A model generated the notes under the pieces. It did not search any database, was not told where the DNA came from, and saw nothing but the letters and a program-made list of their open reading frames with translations. This document shows positions 61,721-64,000 of a stretch of DNA of 64,000 nt, piece by piece. This DNA is from Hofstenia miamia (lineage: Eukaryota; Xenacoelomorpha; Acoela): assembly GCA_004352715.1 (NCBI GenBank), contig SCFE01000117.1, positions 766,281-830,280 of the forward strand, read 5' to 3'. Position 1 is the first letter of the stretch; the number at the start of each line of letters is the position of its first letter. A program made the translations under genes and the position numbers.

Positions 61721-63364
61721 CCGCTGGTAAGAGTATGGTACATGGTAACTCACAGACATTTGCTGAAACGGTTTTTAGTCAAAAACTTTACTTGAAAATT
61801 GAATTCAGTTTCAGTTTTGTGGTTAGGTGAAAGTTTTTCACGTTGATCAGTCACTATTTTCACTCCTTTCGAATTAAGTCTCTCCACGTCAGTGCTGGTA
61901 GTTTTAAATGTAAATATTGTTTGAGATAACTTGCTTATATATATATATATATATGTATATGTACGTATGTATTAGGGCGCTGGGAATATTCGAAATCGAT
62001 TCGAGGTCTAAAAACCAGGTTTGTTGTGGGACAGCTTTTTTCTGTCCCATTTCATTCCTTCATCTCACGTCAGGCTTGTCTCACTTCACATCGCACGACA
62101 ACACATGTAATAATTAAGACTACATGCTGAGAAAATTCTACGTAAATTATGAAGGAATTAACTAAATTACAAACACATAGTAACTTCTTTATTCTCTCTC
62201 TAGCAAGTAATATATTCAACAACATGCACCATTCGTAACATTTCATTATTCGTGAATTGTTCTACACGTGTTTTCATTCTCAACTCACATTAAAATCTAA
62301 GTTTGAAAGCATTTTTGAACTAAAATAGTACAAAAAAATATATTTTCAAACTTAGATACTAATGTTTCATTTATATCACATTATCTTAATTTTCAGAGAT
62401 AGGAAAAATATAAATGTGAATTTCTCAAAATATTGTTTTAAGCTGAGAAGACCATTTGATAAAAAGTGCCAAAATATTCTGAAAAAAATGATGCTGAAAA
62501 AAAATAATATAGCAGGAGTTTAAAACACCGTTTAAAGCTTGTTTAAAATATTACATGTTTTTTTCAGGCAACCCTGCATAAACATACATTCAGAATTGAC
62601 ATTTTGGCAAAATTTCGTCCCACGACTGGTCCCATGCGATGAGTGGAACAGCTTTGAGTATTCGAGATCAACTCCGCATCTAAGAGTGAATAGCATCGGT
62701 TATTCATTACTTATTTTAAATTTCCAGCCACCAGGCTTGGTTTCACTCATTTACTTTAGAATACTTTCCACATTTATATATTTATATTTTTATATTTGCA
62801 ATGCAATATTCGTTGAATTTCCATCTTAATAAATGTATGTATGTAGAATAGTAGCAAAGCTTTATAAATGTAATTGAGGCAAGTGTAATATATTTTGGCT
62901 AGTGAGTTTATACTTGCTCAATGCATGGTAATAAAAAATAATAGCTGTTTAACACACATTTGTTATCCTATATAAAAATGGAATAACGTGTTTTCTACAC
63001 CTGAATTAATCAACAATCACAAATCAAGCACGAGAGTTCACTTTTGCCAATTCACAGATTACAGTGCCTTTGAAGGCAAATCCTCCACGATCAAAATACC
63101 TCAACGTCAATAACCATTGTAGCGGCCTACTTAAATCTTACTCCACATCAAAGTATATCCATTTACTTTAAATAATTTATTAAAATTGTGAAAATAAAAC
63201 GTATTCCCGAATTTTCACGGTTGCAGACACACTGACTAATATTTGTATTTAAGAAATTGAGTTTCAAAAATGGAATTTTTAAGAAATAGTTTTATAAATT
63301 CAAGCATTGTTGCAGTTCATAATCAAAAGTAAAAAGTAGATAACTGTGTTAATTTGACACTAAG
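61721..63364. other. AT-rich intergenic stretch
   Basis: (TA)n at about 61936-61955. A patch with TATTCGAAATCGATTCGAGG at 61988 and another with GTATTCGAGATC near 62658 look like transposon subterminal sequence, but no ends could be paired. The 96-aa ORF at 62539-62829 shows no family motif. Confidence 0.5.
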
Positions 63365-63367
63365 TAA

Positions 63368-63910
63368 AGGTGTGTTCCCACTATCGACTTTTATCATCTG
63401 TCAAGAAATCGGTGATAAAAATCGATAGTGTGAACACTCTATCTGCTTTTTTATCGGCTGATAAAAGTCGATAGTCTGAACGCTCCATCCGATTTTTTGG
63501 CAAAACAGCCAAATTACTGTCATCTGATAATTTATCAGCTGATAAAAGTCGATAGTCTGAACGGTACTAAAACTAGTCGAATAGCTACTTGAAACTAATT
63601 GCTTACTTCTCAAGTAGGGAACAGACTTCCAAAACGTAAATTATTGTCGTTGAAATATTTCAACTTCAAAATATGTAAACATTGTTTACATTCCAAGACA
63701 AACCAATCCATAAACAGATGTTGTTGTTTTTCTTACTGTCAATCAAAAGATGATAATTTATCATCTGATAAAAAATCGATAGTCTGAACGCTCTTCCAAC
63801 TCCGCATTTTCTGATAAAAAATCGGATGATATAAAATCGCCAATGTGAACGAAAATAATTGCATTTTCGATTAAAATCTGCTGATAAAAGTCGATAGTGG
63901 GAACACACCT
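63368..63910 (-). mobile_element. Harbinger-like miniature element, copy 2
   Basis: 543 bp, the reverse complement of copy 1 (38192-38715) with high identity throughout. TAA stands on both sides (63365-63367 and 63911-63913), again a three-base duplication. Relative to copy 1 it carries about 19 extra bases near its right end (TGCATTTTCGATT region, 63862-63878) and scattered substitutions. The same modules with CTATCGACTTTTATCAG recur. The ORFs on both strands are repeat by-products. Confidence 0.75.
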
Positions 63911-64000
63911 TAAGTGAAAACAATACAACTTCGAAATTACATTTATTAGAATATTTACTATTTTAACATTGAATTTGAAATCCTAGTTGCATGTGCAGTA

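Noticed and set aside
61980-62690. Possible transposon between TATTCGAAATCGATTCGAGG and GTATTCGAGATC
   Set aside because: The two patches are not inverted copies of each other over any useful length, and no target duplication was found.
62539-62829. 96-aa plus-strand ORF
   Set aside because: No ATG-supported context, no motif, and a hydrophobic AT-driven tail; it cannot be told from chance.

Overview
The window looks like AT-rich, gene-poor nuclear DNA of an invertebrate animal. The grounds are non-LTR retrotransposons of the Dong/R4 and CR1/Jockey types, several Tc1/mariner, hAT, piggyBac-like and Harbinger-like DNA transposon remnants, a tRNA-derived SINE head, long (TA)n and (TAA)n microsatellites, and no densely packed ORFs. 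An arthropod fits the transposase types best, but the sequence does not settle the phylum. I found no intact host gene that I can name. Two ORFs, at 26439-27061 and 15832-16185, are the only candidates for non-transposon protein coding, and I recognise neither. Layout, left to right. 1-7 kb: AT-rich DNA with a hAT-like element (4069-6889) that holds a near-exact 1,217-bp tandem duplication split by a single N, probably an assembly artefact; a smaller case is at 713-873. 11.3-14 kb: a sequence gap, then an internally deleted Tc1/mariner element with a visible promoter (11875-12574), then an older Tc1/mariner transposase pseudogene on the minus strand (12951-13945). 15-16.7 kb: a piggyBac-like TTAA-flanked miniature element and an unassigned ORF. 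19.9 kb: SINE head. 24.2-25.5 kb: a 1,000-N gap and the 5' end of the same Tc1/mariner family in the opposite orientation. 26.4-27.1 kb: unassigned ORF with a basic tail. 28.2-32.0 kb: a retrotransposon cluster made of a minus-strand CR1-like 3' end, a (TAA)n tract, a truncated Dong-like copy whose zinc-knuckle region is amplified into seven 73-bp tandem repeats, and a plus-strand CR1-like copy. 36.0 kb: hAT miniature element with an 8-bp target duplication. 38.2-38.7 kb: Harbinger-like miniature element, with an inverted second copy at 63.4-63.9 kb. 39.4-40.0 kb: hAT transposase C-terminus with one stop. 43.1-45.9 kb: a larger Dong-like retrotransposon inserted in (TAA)n, with its catalytic YMDD interrupted by a stop codon. 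49.8 kb: a 191-bp TA-flanked miniature element. 59.8-60.5 kb: a possible hAT-like element. 61.2-61.7 kb: a complete-ended but decayed Tc1/mariner element. The genes do not form a pathway; the coding remnants are selfish elements in different states of decay. No previously undescribed cellular system is evident. The most distinctive signals are the modular Harbinger-like family, the 73-bp amplification inside a Dong copy, and the unassigned 26.5-kb ORF. All base composition statements are by eye.
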